Source of the DNA: Rhipidocladum racemiflorum
Lineage: Eukaryota > Streptophyta > Magnoliopsida > Poales > Poaceae
Reading direction: 5' to 3'
NCBI GenBank assembly: GCA_036346355.1
Contig: CM070585.1
Coordinates: 1,875,001-1,939,000 of the forward strand
Length of the DNA stretch: 64,000 bases
The notes beneath the pieces are model-generated. The model made no database searches. It was not told where the DNA came from and worked only from the letters and a program-made list of their open reading frames with translations. Made by a program: the position numbers and the translations under genes. The stretch's first letter is position 1; every line of letters starts with the position of its first letter. Positions 22,201-34,377 of the stretch are shown piece by piece.

Positions 22201-25200
22201 CATTGGCGAAGCCAGCAGTGGGGCGCACTGGGGCGTGCGCCCCTGCTGCAACGCGGATGTAAGACCCTCACTTTTATGCTACAGTGCAAACATAAAAGCA
22301 AGGTTCTAATGTGCATACTGTACCATTCCCATGATCAGTGGCTGGCACGCACAAAACACAATTTGGAATCACAACCATACAAAAGTTTCATATTTTATTA
22401 CAGCGGAAGTATTGATACAATATGACCGAGAAGGTCGACTAAACGTAGCCAAAAGAATCAGATGTCTTGTAGTTTGCCACATAATCCACAGGCAACTGAC
22501 AAGGTAAAGCCTTAGAAAGAACCGTCGTCAATAATCCCGTTTTCCTGCGTCGCAGTACCTGTCGAGGATTCCTGTCTAAAAACAACAATAATAGCAAGGG
22601 TGAGTACGCTATGCATCAAGAAGACTTGTAGTGTTTACAAAACCTGAAATATATGCAGGCTGAATAGAAAGTGGGTCTCTACGGTTGTTTTGCATGAAGC
22701 GGAATTTGAATTGTAAATACTGAATAATAGAGTGAAAGCGAAACTTGTAAAGAAAATGAAATAACAAGTATGTAAATACATAAATAATATGTAAGAATAA
22801 CATAAACGAAATAAGAGACTCACATCCCTTCGTGAGTGAAATGAAACGTCCAATCCCATCATAACTGTAATCAATTAAATTTTTGCCAAGCACAAGGCAC
22901 AACAGCTGAATTCAACCTTGCCAACGAAATGTCAAGTATTGAATCATCTGTAAGGGTAAACTCACCAAATCATTTTATAAAACAACTAACTAATGCTGGT
23001 TAGCCAAGTCGTCCATGACCGTGGACACGGCTATTCGAATAGTTTTAGACTCTGCAGAGTTGTACAGCTTTACCCACAAGATATGTTCTCCCTTTGTGCA
23101 AACGTTATAAGACACACTTCCTTTGGTGTGCCCGCAAGGAGTTCATAACGAAACCGTTCGTTACCTGGACCTTAACTTTGCACTAGCCCGATGACGTTAC
23201 CCCTGACTATGATGGAAGCAAACAAACGGTGAAGCAATAGTATTCAGGAGCCCGCGGCTCAAATGGTACAACAACAGCCCCAAATTCATAGCCAGGCGTA
23301 CACCGTTACAACGGCAGATGCCAACACCTCGGTGATGACACCTCCTCGAGCAAACCTATCTCGGAATGCCCGTGCTACAACCGCCTACCAATGTGCAAAG
23401 CTAATTCCCAAATAATTTAATAAGTTAAGACTGTCGATCCAAGATTTGTGGATGTACGGTTTACTTGGATCATGCAACACTACGTTCGGTCCTCAAAGTG
23501 ACATGGGCGATACTCCCCCTATCTACGTGCATTAATAATTGCACTTCCGGCTATTGCCAATAATCACCCACGTCGAAATCATAGTTTGACTTTCAGTAAG
23601 AATAAAACATTAGATTCATAATAATCCATCAGGTTCAAGATTAAAGTTCACCAGGTTCATCATTTTTCTTCAATATGTCCAATATTCATTACGAACAGTA
23701 AAACCATCTGTTCGTATCCCAGTCTAAAGCATGGCTAAGCATATGCATGTAATAATCGAATATACCCATTTTGACATTAATTGTCTATCCACGAGCTAGG
23801 GTTATCAAGGTTCACATATCAATGTCAATTGAGGAAGTTTATCAATGATAAGGTATATCTACCAGTACCCAAAAATAGTTTTATGGAACATAGCATATGC
23901 AAGCAAGTTTTAATCAACATTTTAGTTAATTATGAAAAATTAGGATCAATATGATCAAGGGGGTGCTTGCCTTGCTACTTGTTGTCTTTAGCGACGAGTC
24001 GAAGACGTCATCTTGAGATTGTCGACGACGAAGTCCGAGACGTCGGATTCTACACGTTGTTTAACGGAAAAGAATAACAAATAGCAAATAACACTTTCAA
24101 TAAAGGGCAAAAGGAAATCAGATGGAAAATCAAATAACAAATATTACACAAAATAAGTATGGTTGGTTCGTGATTTCGTGCGCGTGTATAATACCTTATG
24201 TTGTGACCTTTATTGTTATTAACGGTATGGGTTGAACAACACATATCATTTATTCTTTATGAATTATTTCATTTTATTTTACGAATTCAGGAAGCTAAGA
24301 TTGTAAGATTAAATATAATAAAATTCATTTTCAGGGTGTGAAATTGTTTGTACTTAATATTGATTAGTTCGTAAAACAACAGGTGTGAGAGTAATTACAA
24401 TTTACATGATTCGACCTATGCACATGCATCGGTATTACAAACCTCTGGATTCATTGCTCGTAGAGTCATATTTTTAATAGGATTCAGATGCAAAGCATAT
24501 TATAATGAAAAGGTTTTTACGGATTAGGTGAGTCTTACATTAAGAAATGCCCTAGAACTTGTCTAATTGTGTTTGATTAATAGTAAGTGAAATAGTTTGG
24601 TTTAAAATTAAATTAAACATTGTATAAACATATACATTTAAAATCAAATAATATGGAAGTTGGTAACCTATTTTCAAAAAGGGTTTTCGAAGAATGGGTC
24701 TAATGAAGAAAATTTCAATCTATTATTTCTTTGTCAGACCTTAATTGAATGAACTAATGGATTAGAGTTTATTGATTGACTAGGTTTTGATTTGAATCAT
24801 TTAAATTATTATTATTTTCTTTTCCTATTCTTTCCTTTTCCTTAATTATTTCTCTTTTCTTTTCTTTCCTTCTCTCTCTCTTCTTTTCCTTATTTCTTAT
24901 TTCCACCGATTGCTCTATCCTCTCACTTCACTCTTTTCCCCAATTCTCTGGTTTCTGCGATGTGGCCTCGTCGCCACCTTGGCACCTCCGCCCGGCGGTC
25001 CCAAGTCCTCCAGGTCCGCCGGCCGTCGACGGTCGCCGAGTCTTCCTCGCGCTGGTTCGCGGTGACCCGTGCCACCGCGTCGCCTCCATCGACGCTACAC
25101 CGACTCTACTGGCTATTCTTCTCTCCTCTACGGTTTGATTCTCCACCCCTCCTCCATTCTCTCGATTAGGGTTGGTAACCCTAATCCTCTCCTCCCACTC

Positions 25201-28200
25201 TCTCTCTCTGTGGGTGCTGATTCTCCCCCTTATCTGCTTCTTGTGCCTGATGATATTGGCTAGGGTTTTGAGTGAGGTTTCGGTATTTTTCTAGCTTAAT
25301 CCTCCTCTCCTTGTTGTTGCTTGCACCAAATGATGTTGTCTCGGCTTTGATTTAGGGTTTAATGGTTCCTAAATTAGTTGCCCCTTTTTCTCTAAATGCC
25401 GGATCCTTCACTGTGATTGGGACGATTCTATGACGCTTGATGCTAGGGTTTTAAGATGCTTTGAGATTAAAATGTTAATACTGAGATCATGTTTTCATTG
25501 ACCTGTAATACTTAAGTGGTTTGCTGGAGATCCTTTATACTAATTGTTATATGGATGGATTTAGCAGATGATGTTTAGATGGATGTTAAATATGATTGAG
25601 GATCTCTAAGTGCTTAGGTATATCATGATGATGCTGATTCCTTTATTGTTCTACCTACATGGTTGATAATACATGCTGCTATGCTACTGATTACCTCCCT
25701 GAATATCTAATTGAAGTATGATGACAGTAGCTTAGAATCGATTGTTGCATGGTAGATGATGACTTGATGCCATGCTAAGGATGTTGTTGTCTCTTCTTGG
25801 TCTATGATGCATGATCTATTGATTGATCTACTCGCAAGTTGGATGGTATCTATGTATTCCCTAACTGTCAGTGCGCCGGGGGAGCATGTATGGCAAAAAG
25901 GAAAACATGATGCAACCCTTGCAGTCTTAAAATACTGAGACCAAAATGGTTTTGTCTATCTGGTTTGCATCACTTCTCATTTCCTGGTTATTTTACTGAA
26001 AGAAAAGGTTTGGAGGGCTTACTTAGCTATGATGAAGAAGATGCAAAACTAGGAAGAAGCTGGCTGTGATGCTTGTTCTGGTCTCCTTTGGCTTCTGAGA
26101 TTTAGTTCTGGCTCCCAGCTAGTTTATTTCTTGCGCCAGTTCTGAATCTTGTCTTTCCTGGCTTCTTCTAATTTATGTGGGCATGTTCTGGTAATAGCAT
26201 TGCCTTGTGTCGTCTTAGATGAAGCTTGGGCTATTTCTGGTTCTAGCTCTTGGAGCTTTAGTCTCCTGAAAGGGACACTCCTAAGGCTTGCTTTGTGGCT
26301 TTCAGTTAAGTTTTGGCTAGATTTTATAGCCATGGCATTGGCGGTGTGAGCAGGGTTTGAAAGAGGAGCTCGGTCCAATGGTTTCTTGCGGCTGAACTGA
26401 ACGTTCATTTACTATCTCTTGGTTTGTGTGGTGCAGCCGGTGGAAATTTGAGCTCTAGAGGTTTCGGCTGGAGTTACTTTATCTGAATACTTAAAACGCT
26501 CTTTACCTTGTGACTCCCTTAGATGGGTCTAGGCTAATTTACGCATATAGCATGGTAATGGAAATTTAACAATGTTTGAATGGGGGCATTACCTTGCAGC
26601 TGGAATGATTGTTCATTGAATAATTTGGTAAGCGCCCTGGTCCTAGTTTTAAGACCTTTCTTATGTGGCCTACCTCCTACTTAGTCGGTTGGCTCTTTGC
26701 CCTGAGTTCGGTTGAGGTTTATCCTGGAGAGATCGGCTAAGGGGGAAATGTCTTGGTAACTTGCCTTGCTCTCTGATTTTCTGGAGTTTTCGGTTGGCCT
26801 TGTCGTGGCTGGTTTCTGGAACACCCAGTTGGGCTTTACCTTATCTCATCACCTCAAGGTCCTGGAGATTTCGGTGGGTTCTGGAATGGGCTGAGTTGTC
26901 CCGTTGGCACTGTTGCTTGACTTTATCTCTACTCACTGAGGTTCTACTGTTTTACTATGGTAAAATATTTTTACCTCGCGGTATTTTCTGAATATTCGCG
27001 TCTACGGCTTAACAGGTTTGTTATTGCCGAATGATGCAATCCTAATCGCGAGAGGAGCCAGATTGGCCCCCGGACAATCTAGGGTACCTCACTGAGCGAT
27101 TCAACTTAGCTGACGGCAATTCTTTCTCTATTCATTTATTGTATTTAATTTAATGCATTTGCTTTATGCTTAATCTCATACGTAAACAATTTAATTTGCG
27201 GTGTTCTCAAATGCGAGATCAACTCAAAGACAGAGCTGAAGCTTGTAGTTTTGTAATTTACTTTTTGAGATGTAATTTGTAACCAAATATGTAATTGGAT
27301 AGTTATGTGAGTTGTAATTGTAATTGCATATGTAATCGAATGATTGTAAGAGTTATATTCCATATAACTGTTGTATGTAAAGATCTTTGTATTTCCTGTG
27401 TATTGTAAATGTGAACTATGATGTATTAATAAAGTTTGTGTTGCAGTTCAATTCTTTGATTCAATCCTTTGCAATGATTATTTCTTGATCAGCAATTGGC
27501 AACTGGTTTATTTTATCTTCTTACCATCTTTGTCTATAACTTTTTCCTTTCCTAAATTCAGGAATTCAATTATCTTTTAACAAAAGCTTTTATATTTGCA
27601 GAAAGATAATAATAAATCAAATTTTCATTTTAATATTTTATTTTTATTATTTAATTAATTCAGGGATGTTACAGCGGATAACCAATCCACTAGTTTGATC
27701 CGGTCCATCTACTAATTAACGCATGAAGCCGTTGCATGAAACCTTCATTAACTTGTAGTCACTAGCAATGATCTGCACATGATGTGCATTGCCCATGCGC
27801 ATACTTGATTCTATTCATTCCACTTTTAGTCATTAGCCAAACAAAAGCCAAAAACAACACTCTATTTTTTATCATGTTTATATTAAACAATTACAACTAT
27901 TATTACTTAGCAAAACACTCAACACACAAATTATAAATCAACATTATCAAACTATTCTTTTAACGAATTAATTACTACCTTTAGTCTTGTACTCATTAAT
28001 TTTTGACTCGGTGAGAAGGGAACGACTTACATGTGATGCAATTGCAGTGACTTGTGCATACGATGAGGTTAGTTTCCGATGATTGGCTCAATGACTTAAT
28101 AGTGTGTTGCACCGAGAAAATAATATTCAAATACATTGATGATGAAGCAATTATGGACTGCTTTCAAAGGATGAAAACCCGTAGAATGTGCTTGCCTGTC

Positions 28201-28374
28201 GCCTCCAAATCCAACTTGTAGCTAGTGTGCCTAGCAACTTCATTTATGTGATATCTTATAAACTTCTACTTTGTTTCACTTGTTAAATGATTATTTATGT
28301 ATGAATTTGACTTTTACTAGTTGTTGAAATGTTTAGCTTAGCTCCCCTCTAATTTAGTTCTGGCTTCGCCACTG
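22201..28374. mobile_element. hAT-like element, split by a long LTR insertion
   Basis: Ends CATTGGCGAAGCCAG and CTGGCTTCGCCACTG are inverted repeats with one mismatch. The 8-bp direct repeat GTGTGAGG flanks it at 22193-22200 and 28375-28382. Without the LTR-type insertion (22258-27673) and one GCGGA, only about 750 bp of hAT-like DNA remains, with no transposase frame, so it is non-autonomous. Confidence 0.82.
22258..27673. mobile_element. 5.4-kb LTR-type insertion, probably a very long solo LTR
   Basis: It starts TGTAAGACCCTC and ends AGGGATGTTACA, short imperfect inverted tips of TG...CA type. The 5-bp repeat GCGGA flanks it at 22253-22257 and 27674-27678. I see no gag or pol and no internal copy of either end, so a solo LTR fits better than a complete element. 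Features such as the C+T-rich tract at 24800-25220 and AATAAA near 27430 point to plus-strand transcription. The first 1.6 kb resembles 49636-51200. Long LTRs of this style occur in grass gypsy elements of the Tekay/Del group; that assignment is from memory and tentative. Confidence 0.7.
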
Positions 28375-28440
28375 GTGTGAGGCATAATACAGACGAAGGT
28401 GTTTGTGTTATGGTTACGACTTACGAGCCTGGCTGTATAC
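28375..28440 (+). repeat. Direct repeat, right copy (second half)
   Basis: GTGTGAGGCATAATACAGAC and the following ACGAAGGT continue the copy begun at 22136-22200 and match 18886-18940. Confidence 0.65.
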
Positions 28441-28481
28441 TAGCTAGAGTATGACTCTACACCACATACAACAAGGGATTA

Positions 28482-28712
28482 ATGGAAGTATCAAGTATGC
28501 ATGGTTTAGAAGGAAAGAGTTGGATAAGTTCGAGATGGTCGATCATCGTCACAATCCCAGCAAGCATTGGTGTCATCGGTACTCACACCTGCATTTTATA
28601 CAAACATGTCCAAAATTTGATGAAACACGAAAATGTCCCTGATTGGATCGACATGCTATCGAACACCGATCGCGCAACCAAAGGGATAGAGGAAAACATA
28701 AACAATCATTAG
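28482..28712 (+). CDS. Small open frame of unknown nature
   Basis: A 76-codon ATG frame encodes a hydrophobic stretch (WSIIVTIPASIGVIGTHTCI) followed by a polar C-terminus (VPDWIDMLSNTDRATKG). I recognise no family. One membrane segment is possible. It ends about 220 bp from the 3' end of the convergent BAHD gene. It may well be chance; it is listed because composition and length are not explained by a known repeat. Confidence 0.2.
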   Translation: MEVSSMHGLEGKSWISSRWSIIVTIPASIGVIGTHTCILYKHVQNLMKHENVPDWIDMLSNTDRATKGIEENINNH

Positions 28713-28927
28713 CCCAAATTAAGTATGGTATAAATAATCAATCGACGCCTTAACGTGCGTCCGAACCAAATAATCACCCGTCACCAAATTGACCTTGACA
28801 TCCAACAACCGGCCGGGCGCCGCGCGCGCTGGCACGTAACTCTTTTTTCCCTTGTCCTTTTTGCCCGCCCTCACGAATAATTAACTAATTTGTCGCTTAC
28901 TGCTGTTCCTCCAGCCTTGTACTGAAT

Positions 28928-30235
28928 CTACTGCATGGAGTAGCAGCACTCTTTGAACGCTTCGAGGTTGTGCTGGAAGACGGGCACGAAGGCGTCCACG
29001 CTGCCGTCGCCGATGTACGACGGCACGAGGAACAGCATCCCCTCCGTCGGGAAGTAGGACGGCATGAAGTAGCTCGGGCAGCCCGTGCCAAAGTCCAGCT
29101 CGTAGAACGGGAAGTTCAGCCAGCTGTCCACCTCGACGTTCGGGCACAGCACGTCCTTCAGCACGGCGCTAGGCGCGAGCCCCTCCTCCTCGACGGCAGC
29201 GTCGGAGGACGCGAAGTCCACGAAAGACCGGAAGTAGGCGCCGTCCACCCGCGTCACCTCGTCGTGGATCACCTGCGCGGCGTGCTTCAGCGGCTGGTTC
29301 AGGAGGTTCCCCACCGTGTCGCGCGGGAATGCCCAGAGGACGAGGTTACCGAAGTACTCGGCCGGCGCGCCGAGGCGGTGCCGGCCGTCCACGGACAGCC
29401 GGATCGTGGAGGCCTCGTCGGGGTTGAGGCCGCGCGCGCGCGTCATGGTGCGCCACAGGTGCGCGAGGATGGTCTCGAACCGGCTGAACGGGCGACCGCG
29501 GCCCTCTGACGCATTGGCGCGGAGCCGGGCGATGAAGTCCTTGGTAAAGTGGGCCTTGTGGATGACGATGTTGTCAGCGTGGTCGTGCTTGTTGACGGCC
29601 GTGGCGGTAGGCGACGGCAGGTAATACTCCCTGCTGCGGTGGTCGTACTCGATGCGAGGCGAGGATCGCGGCTTGAAGAGCTCCTCATGGTGGTGCACGG
29701 GGGGAAGGCCCATGGGGAGCCCCCTCGTGGCGCGTCCCCACGCCACGAGGAAGTTGCTGGTGGCGTGCCCGTCGGCCACGACGTGGTTGGACGTGAACCC
29801 GACGGCGAGGGAGCCGCACCGGAACCACGTCAGCTGCAGCAGCACCACCTCCTCGAGCTCCTCCTCCAGGTCGGGGTGCAGCCGCAGCAGCTCCGACGTG
29901 GGCTTGGCCGGCGCCATGTCCACGAGGTCGGCATCCACGGACGCCTCGACGAGGCGCGCGCCGCGGTCGTTGAGAACCACGGCCGGTGTGCCGTCGGGCG
30001 CCTCGCCGAGCTGCCCCGCGAAAGCACGGTACTCGGCCAGCACCGTTGCTAGGCCCTGTTCAATGGCCGCCGTGGAGGGGGCCGGCGGCGGGAAGGCGTA
30101 GATGATGGCCATCTGCATTTGGTACGTGACCCTGTCGAAGATGGACAGAGGGATGTACTCCGTGGTGGCGCGCTGCGGGGCGCCGGCATTGTAGGCGGGC
30201 TTGACGAGCTTGGAGCTCAACACCTTAACCTCCAT
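28928..30235 (-). CDS. BAHD acyltransferase (hydroxycinnamoyl amide/ester type)
   Basis: An uninterrupted 435-residue frame, the normal length for plant BAHD enzymes, which transfer acyl groups from acyl-CoA to alcohols or amines in the cytosol. The catalytic HXXXD motif is HVVAD at residues 151-155. The structural DFGWG motif is present as DFGTG at 381-385, with Thr replacing the usual Trp. YFGN and the N-terminus (LSSKLVKPAY, IPLSIFDRV) resemble grass agmatine or tryptamine hydroxycinnamoyltransferases, but the substrate cannot be read from sequence. The ATG at 30235 matches the family N-terminus. Third-codon GC is very high, as in many grass genes, and opens antisense frames. No intron is needed. 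Surrounding DNA is transposon-rich; it is the only intact host gene here. Confidence 0.93.
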   Translation of the reverse strand: MEVKVLSSKLVKPAYNAGAPQRATTEYIPLSIFDRVTYQMQMAIIYAFPPPAPSTAAIEQGLATVLAEYRAFAGQLGEAPDGTPAVVLNDRGARLVEASVDADLVDMAPAKPTSELLRLHPDLEEELEEVVLLQLTWFRCGSLAVGFTSNHVVADGHATSNFLVAWGRATRGLPMGLPPVHHHEELFKPRSSPRIEYDHRSREYYLPSPTATAVNKHDHADNIVIHKAHFTKDFIARLRANASEGRGRPFSRFETILAHLWRTMTRARGLNPDEASTIRLSVDGRHRLGAPAEYFGNLVLWAFPRDTVGNLLNQPLKHAAQVIHDEVTRVDGAYFRSFVDFASSDAAVEEEGLAPSAVLKDVLCPNVEVDSWLNFPFYELDFGTGCPSYFMPSYFPTEGMLFLVPSYIGDGSVDAFVPVFQHNLEAFKECCYSMQ

Positions 30236-30418
30236 TAATTTCTGATCGAGCTTGGATCGGAGTAGTTGTTCTTTCGTTAATCAAGTTTGGCGAAAGAGTT
30301 TAATTTGCAACAAGCTAGAGACCGGAGGGGCTAGCTATAGCGCTGCAGCCTACCTCGTACGTCGAGCCTTGATGCTTGCTTGGGCTGTACGATTTGCTCG
30401 TTCCGTGGTGCGTACTCC

Positions 30419-30428
30419 TATATATATT
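30419..30428 (-). promoter_or_regulatory. Probable TATA box of the BAHD gene
   Basis: On the minus strand AATATATATAGG lies about 185 bases upstream of the ATG. A start some 30 bases downstream would leave a leader of about 155 bases. Confidence 0.6.
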
Positions 30429-31079
30429 ACTGTGCGAAAGCGCGGGAAAAGGTTAGGTGGAGTTAAACCACTGTGTCTGATGATCCAAAAAAAATGTCGC
30501 ATATACATGAACCTTACCCCTTCATCTTTCACTCGTTTGATGATCCAGCTTTCTGTTGTTGGGAGCCTCACGCGCTGTCCACGTCAAATGCTAGGCCCCA
30601 TTAGCTAGTGGCCTTCTTGCTGCCCAGGAACCAAAATTGAAACGAATACTTTTTGCAGGAGGCACTGGGGCACGATGAACAGAGTTTTGGCATCGGCGTA
30701 CCGTACCAAAGGATTTTATTAGAGGCGGCGAACCTCTCCAAATTAAAAAGGGAGGCGAAAAGAGGAACAGCAGCATGCATGGCAAGACAGATTTGATGCG
30801 GAACGTATACCCTGTTGTCCGGTGCATCACGATTTTGACAAGGAAACTTTTTAGGTAAAGGGACTTTTTATCGTCTTTAAAAGTTATCAAAATTTGCACT
30901 ACATTATTACCAAAAGTTAGAAAAATAAATAAATAAATAATAGATATATTAGTTTTCAGTACAGCTTAGTATTACTTTAATGTAAATTTTAGTGTCTCCC
31001 ACTAATAATATAAAATCTCTAGGTAAAACCGTCAAATGCCATCGGAGTTAGAGGATTGGTTGGTGAGCCTATAAATAAT
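30429..31079. other. Upstream region of the BAHD gene, nothing else seen
   Basis: No other gene or clear element was recognised. Confidence 0.4.
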
Positions 31080-31340
31080 AATTCCTCCTGTCACAAACAG
31101 CTCTAGTTTTGAACATAGTGATGATCAAACTTTTAAAACTTTGACTACTGATATATTTTTAATTATTTAAATTTAATACATGAAAATTATATATGTATAC
31201 TTGTTTCGAGAAGTACTTTCATAATATTATAATTTTATTGAGTTTTATAAATATATTATAATAAAAATTAGTTACTAAAATTGTATTTTAAAGACCATGT
31301 CGATATCCAAAATGATAACTATTTGTGATTGGACGGAGTA
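31080..31340 (+). mobile_element. Stowaway-type MITE
   Basis: End TCCTCCTGTCACAAACAG pairs with the reverse complement of ATTTGTGATTGGACGGAG. The interior (ATCAAACTTTTAAAACTTTGAC, GTTTCGAGAAGTA, TTATTGAGTTTTATAAATAT) matches 45913-46171. It lies about 850 bp upstream of the BAHD ATG. Confidence 0.75.
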
Positions 31341-31634
31341 TTTCTCATGCAAAGTGGAAGAGGAAGCCAATTTGAAATGAAATATTGCACTAGCTACTGG
31401 AAGCAACTTGTGTTAGCCTAATTAACAAATTAGCTTTTACTTTCTCTTTTGCAATGTTCCATGTTTAACAAGGGCCACATGTTGGCTGTTGGATTTAGCC
31501 GGAGAGATCGAACCCAGTCGGAAGAACCTTGCATCGTTCCCGGAACTTTCGGACACCAAACAAGTTTGGCTACTGCTCCGCCACACCAAACATTTGGTCT
31601 TGGTCAATACTAAAAAAACCCTTACCTGTTAAAA

Positions 31635-31975
31635 AAATAATATTAGTTTTATAAATAATTACAGAAATAATATGCAAAAATTAAAAATTGCATATCTATC
31701 CTACTGTCGATATTCCAATTGGGGACAAGTCTTTGCTGCCAATTGGAATGATGACCGAGAGCTATCACCATCGCGAGGGTTGTGCGAGTGCTTAAGACCG
31801 GCCCTCTGTTGCCATTTGAAATAGCAATAGAGGGCCGGTCCAGTGGTGACAGACATCTCTATCGCGACAGAGACTCTATTGCTATTTCAAATGACGACAG
31901 TAAGGTAGATCTGTAATTTTTTTTCGGCATATTATTTCTATAATCATTTATAAAATTAATATTATTGTAAATAAA
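31635..31975. mobile_element. Foldback element with a central hairpin
   Basis: AATAATATTAGTTTTATAAA near the left end and its reverse complement near 31960 mark inverted arms of about 80 bp; CTACTGTCG and CGACAGTA continue them. In the centre GACCGGCCCTCT (about 31797) and AGAGGGCCGGTC (about 31831) form a strong second hairpin. No coding. Confidence 0.65.
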
Positions 31976-32048
31976 AAATTCGTCATTTCCTAGTGTCTAC
32001 TACCTACTCGGCCTGACCACCACTATATTTAGTGTCTACTAACAAATT

Positions 32049-32093
32049 AATATTTGTTGAAGTATATACACTAAATATACTTCAACAAATATT
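32049..32093. repeat. Perfect 19-bp inverted repeat, 7-base loop
   Basis: AATATTTGTTGAAGTATAT (32049-32067) and its exact reverse complement (32075-32093) form a hairpin. Further diverged copies of CAACAAATATTGCTACTA follow. Confidence 0.8.
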
Positions 32094-32436
32094 GCTACTA
32101 AATATAATTCAATAAATATTGCTACTACGTATAATTGAATGTCTCAAAAACATCTTCAAACTTTATTTTTTAAAAAAAAATATTCACACCAGATGTCACA
32201 AGGCTTTTAATACTAACTATAGGGAAATTTTGGATAAATATTGTTTAATTTTTTTAACTTTTTGAATTTAAATTTGAATTTAAGCGGTAAATCGATTGTT
32301 TTTCTTTTTTTGAACTAGAATAGTAAACTTGAAATTCATCGAAAAGTTGTACCCTATTGGTGCCGCTCGGTTTGATGATTTTGGTCTGGATCAGTGGAAA
32401 GGTTAGGGTTGGAGGGGTCTGCGGATGGGTTGTTTA

Positions 32437-32667
32437 GGGGGTGTTTGGCAGAGCTCCAGCTCCACCAAATTCTTGGAGTTGGTGGAGCTAGGTATTCCTA
32501 GCTCCACTAAATTTGTGGAGCTGGAGCTGTGGGTATATTAAGAATGTTTAGGTAAGTCATCTTGTTTATATTTTAGAATAAAATTGTAAACTTAAGTCAC
32601 TTTATTTCAGTCTACAAGTTTCAGCTCTGAGGTGGAGCTGGGATCTGGAGCTCTGCCAAACAGGGCC
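32437..32667. mobile_element. Tourist-like MITE (PIF/Harbinger type)
   Basis: Ends GTGTTTGGCAGAGCTCCAG and CTGGAGCTCTGCCAAACAGG are inverted repeats. TTA flanks it at 32434-32436 and 32668-32670, the expected 3-bp target duplication. 231 bp, non-coding. Confidence 0.85.
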
Positions 32668-34377
32668 TTAGGCTGGCCTACTTTAGGTGAAGCGGATCGA
32701 GAGGGGAGGTGTGGGAGTTGACTGAAATCAACTGGGAATTACAAATATGAAATATTATTTTGTCTAATTATCAATATATATATATATATATATAATATAT
32801 CAACCAAATATTGGGTACTAGGCGAAAAATTTTAGGTGTATACCCTCGAACCACATTGGGTCTGCCCGTACGTGCTATGTGGCACTTGATTAATTGGATG
32901 GAGATCGGCAGTCCTGTATATATATAAGCTGACTTTTTCAATCAAAATAAGGGATGGAGTATATCGATCGTACGTTCAGATCATGTGTACCCACAGCGCA
33001 CTAGTTCAATGTGGTACTTTATTCAGATTTCAGAAAATATATACTAATTAACGCATGCATGCATGACGCCAGAACGCCAGGTGAAGCTTCGATGCAACTT
33101 GAGTAAACGGGGATCATGTCATGTGCCCCGGGTAACCTTTTGTTGCATGTCTTTTTGCTAGCGCGTCAAGCCGTCGTCAATTGGTTTATAATGGTAACTG
33201 TTGTTTTGTGCAGTTGCACGCATATGTGCCTTGTTTTGTACTATAGCTGCTTGCCGGTTGCTGCTGCAAATTAGCTAGCTAGTTTTCAAATTGAGGGAGG
33301 CAGTTGAACTTTTTCTAATTCGATCGATGGCGGCGCACACTGTGATCGACTTCCAAATTGGTCTACCAATGTCATGCCAAGCAAGCGATGGTTCGCGACG
33401 ATTGTGACTTCTCTAGATTTAATGTTCATAAAATATACTACATTCGTTTCACATATTTATCTGACATGCATACGTACCGTCCAAAACTTATAGACAATAA
33501 TTACATTGTTCCCTTGCTCTTCTCTGTTATACAAAACATATTCCAAATTTGTTTATCCTAAGAGAAGACCAATACAGACAGCAAATCTTAATTATGAATA
33601 GAACTACTGGTTATTTACTACTGACAAATAGATTCCATCTGTACTTTAGCTTGTGGTTATTTTGTAGTATTTGTTCTAAATTGCTTGATCATAGTTTTGT
33701 CCATTCAAAAAATTATATATGTGTGAACATCAATTCTCTCAAGAAAATTAGTCGGTTATGGCCCAAGTCAGAATTTTGTCAGAACTCTATTAGAAGAACT
33801 ATAGTACAAATGATGAGCCCAACTAGTGTATTTTAATTTGTTGTTTTTTCACAAAGTAGAAGGAAAAGAATAAGATGCTAAAAATCTAAGAAAAACTCAA
33901 GTGGAACGATGAATGAATCACATCATCGAAACCAAGAGGAACGATGAGTGAATCCCACGTGCAGAAAAGAAAGTACCAAAGTACTATTTGTTGATTTGAG
34001 AAATATTTTATCTTTTAATTAATTTCCTTTTTAAGGATTTGGCTCTTGTTGATGCTGACAAAAAGCTAAAGAATCCCAGGACAAAATTAGATTTTGTTAC
34101 TTCTCAATTCCTCTTAGAAAAAGAATCATCGAAGAAGAACTTCGCAAGTGTAGAGGAAAGCTGGAGATGTAAGATTGATTTGATTTGTTTTAGAATTATT
34201 TCTTCTTTTCTTATTAATGAGAGCTGATAATAAAAAAATATGAATTATTTTCAATGATGCACTAATACTTTTAGCTTGAGTGCATATAATTCATTTCCTC
34301 ATTGTATTGTCACTTGACTTAATCATTAATATTTGCTCATTTTGAATACAATAACTTAATAGTTTCTTGCTTGCTAA
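32668..34377. other. Intergenic, no supported gene
   Basis: Mostly AT-rich. Short plus-strand frames at 33358, 33549 and 34039 have no recognisable motifs. A TA run lies at 32773-32802. Confidence 0.4.

Noticed and set aside
28970..30101. Plus-strand proteins overlapping the BAHD gene
   Set aside because: They are antisense shadows caused by high third-position GC; no domains.
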